This document shows, one piece after another, positions 63,865 through 64,000 of a stretch of 64,000 nt of DNA; position 1 is the stretch's first letter, and every line of letters starts with the position of its first letter. The notes under the pieces are model-generated. The model made no database searches and was not told the DNA's origin. It saw only the letters and a program-made list of their open reading frames with translations. This DNA comes from Neoarius graeffei (Eukaryota > Chordata > Actinopteri > Siluriformes > Ariidae), in contig NC_083583.1 of NCBI RefSeq assembly GCF_027579695.1, positions 19,119,757 through 19,183,756 of the forward strand. The letters are read 5' to 3'. The position numbers were made by a program, and so were the translations under genes.

Positions 63865-63912
63865 GAATGAAGGGGTAAAAGAAAGAAAAATTAAATAGAA
63901 AGAGAGAAATGT
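63216..63912. repeat. Third polypurine (GAAA)n tract
   Basis: Purine-rich sequence with perfect (GAAA)n runs at about 63596-63648 and 63824-63863. The units GAAAGATTGAAACAAACAAA, GGAATGGAAGGTTG and AAATGTATTAAAAAGGTAAA occur more than once, so the tract contains a longer tandem duplication. Confidence 0.9.
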
Positions 63913-63913
63913 A

Positions 63914-64000
63914 GGCGGCACGGTGGTGTAGTGGTTAGCGCTGTCGCCTCACAGCAAGAAGGTCCGGGTTCGAGCCCCGTGGCCGGCGAGGGCCTTTCTG
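63914..64000 (+). mobile_element. SINE-A copy cut by the window edge
   Basis: Begins GGCGGCACGGTGGTGTAGTG and runs to the end of the window through box A and box B. Confidence 0.96.

Overview
The window is a repeat-dense piece of a teleost fish nuclear genome. Evidence for this: spliced vertebrate genes with long introns, several Tc1-like transposons, PIF/Harbinger, hAT and foldback elements, LINE tails, and about 25 copies of one tRNA-headed SINE ending in a GATGA-rich tail. There is no sign of bacterial, organellar or free viral sequence.

Host genes. Two divergent genes anchor the window. (1) A Dickkopf-3 gene (dkk3) lies on the minus strand. Six coding exons were read by hand, with compatible splice phases: 24480-24680, 21213-21341, 20909-20989, 15719-15811, 10155-10296 and 6334-6490. 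They give 267 complete residues plus a split codon: signal peptide, N-glycosylation-rich N-terminus, the 10-Cys DKK_N domain and 9 of 10 cysteines of the colipase-like domain. The last exon was not found. (2) The first coding exon of a MICAL-family flavin monooxygenase, best fit MICAL2, lies on the plus strand at 58481-58872 (ATG at 58621). A GC-rich sequence ending in a strong splice donor at 31749 is a candidate noncoding first exon and promoter. The head-to-head DKK3-MICAL2 order matches, from memory, human 11p15, so this looks like conserved vertebrate synteny.

Layout. 1-6.3 kb: Tc1-like element, THAP fragment, SINE, minisatellite, Crypton-like fragment. 6.3-24.8 kb: dkk3 exons in introns filled with foldback elements (7.3-9.0 kb), a Harbinger element carrying only a Myb/SANT gene (10.6-11.4 kb), MITEs, a LINE end, a Tc1-like pseudogene (17-18.2 kb) and a 650-bp tandem duplication. 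24.8-31.5 kb: intergenic, with SINE-split transposons. 31.5-58.5 kb: putative long first intron of the MICAL gene, with nested SINEs, Tc1-like, hAT and Harbinger elements. 58.5-64 kb: the MICAL exon, simple repeats, long polypurine tracts and another Tc1-like element.

Most open reading frames are translations of the SINE, transposase remnants or purine-rich low complexity. The most unusual structure is a 1.18-kb near-perfect palindrome (7703-8880). Each arm carries the same 61-codon start of a protein that appears related to a broken exon at 53977-54285 inside another element with similar ends. This may be a poorly described transposon family. All family names rest on recognition by eye and recall; no searches were run.
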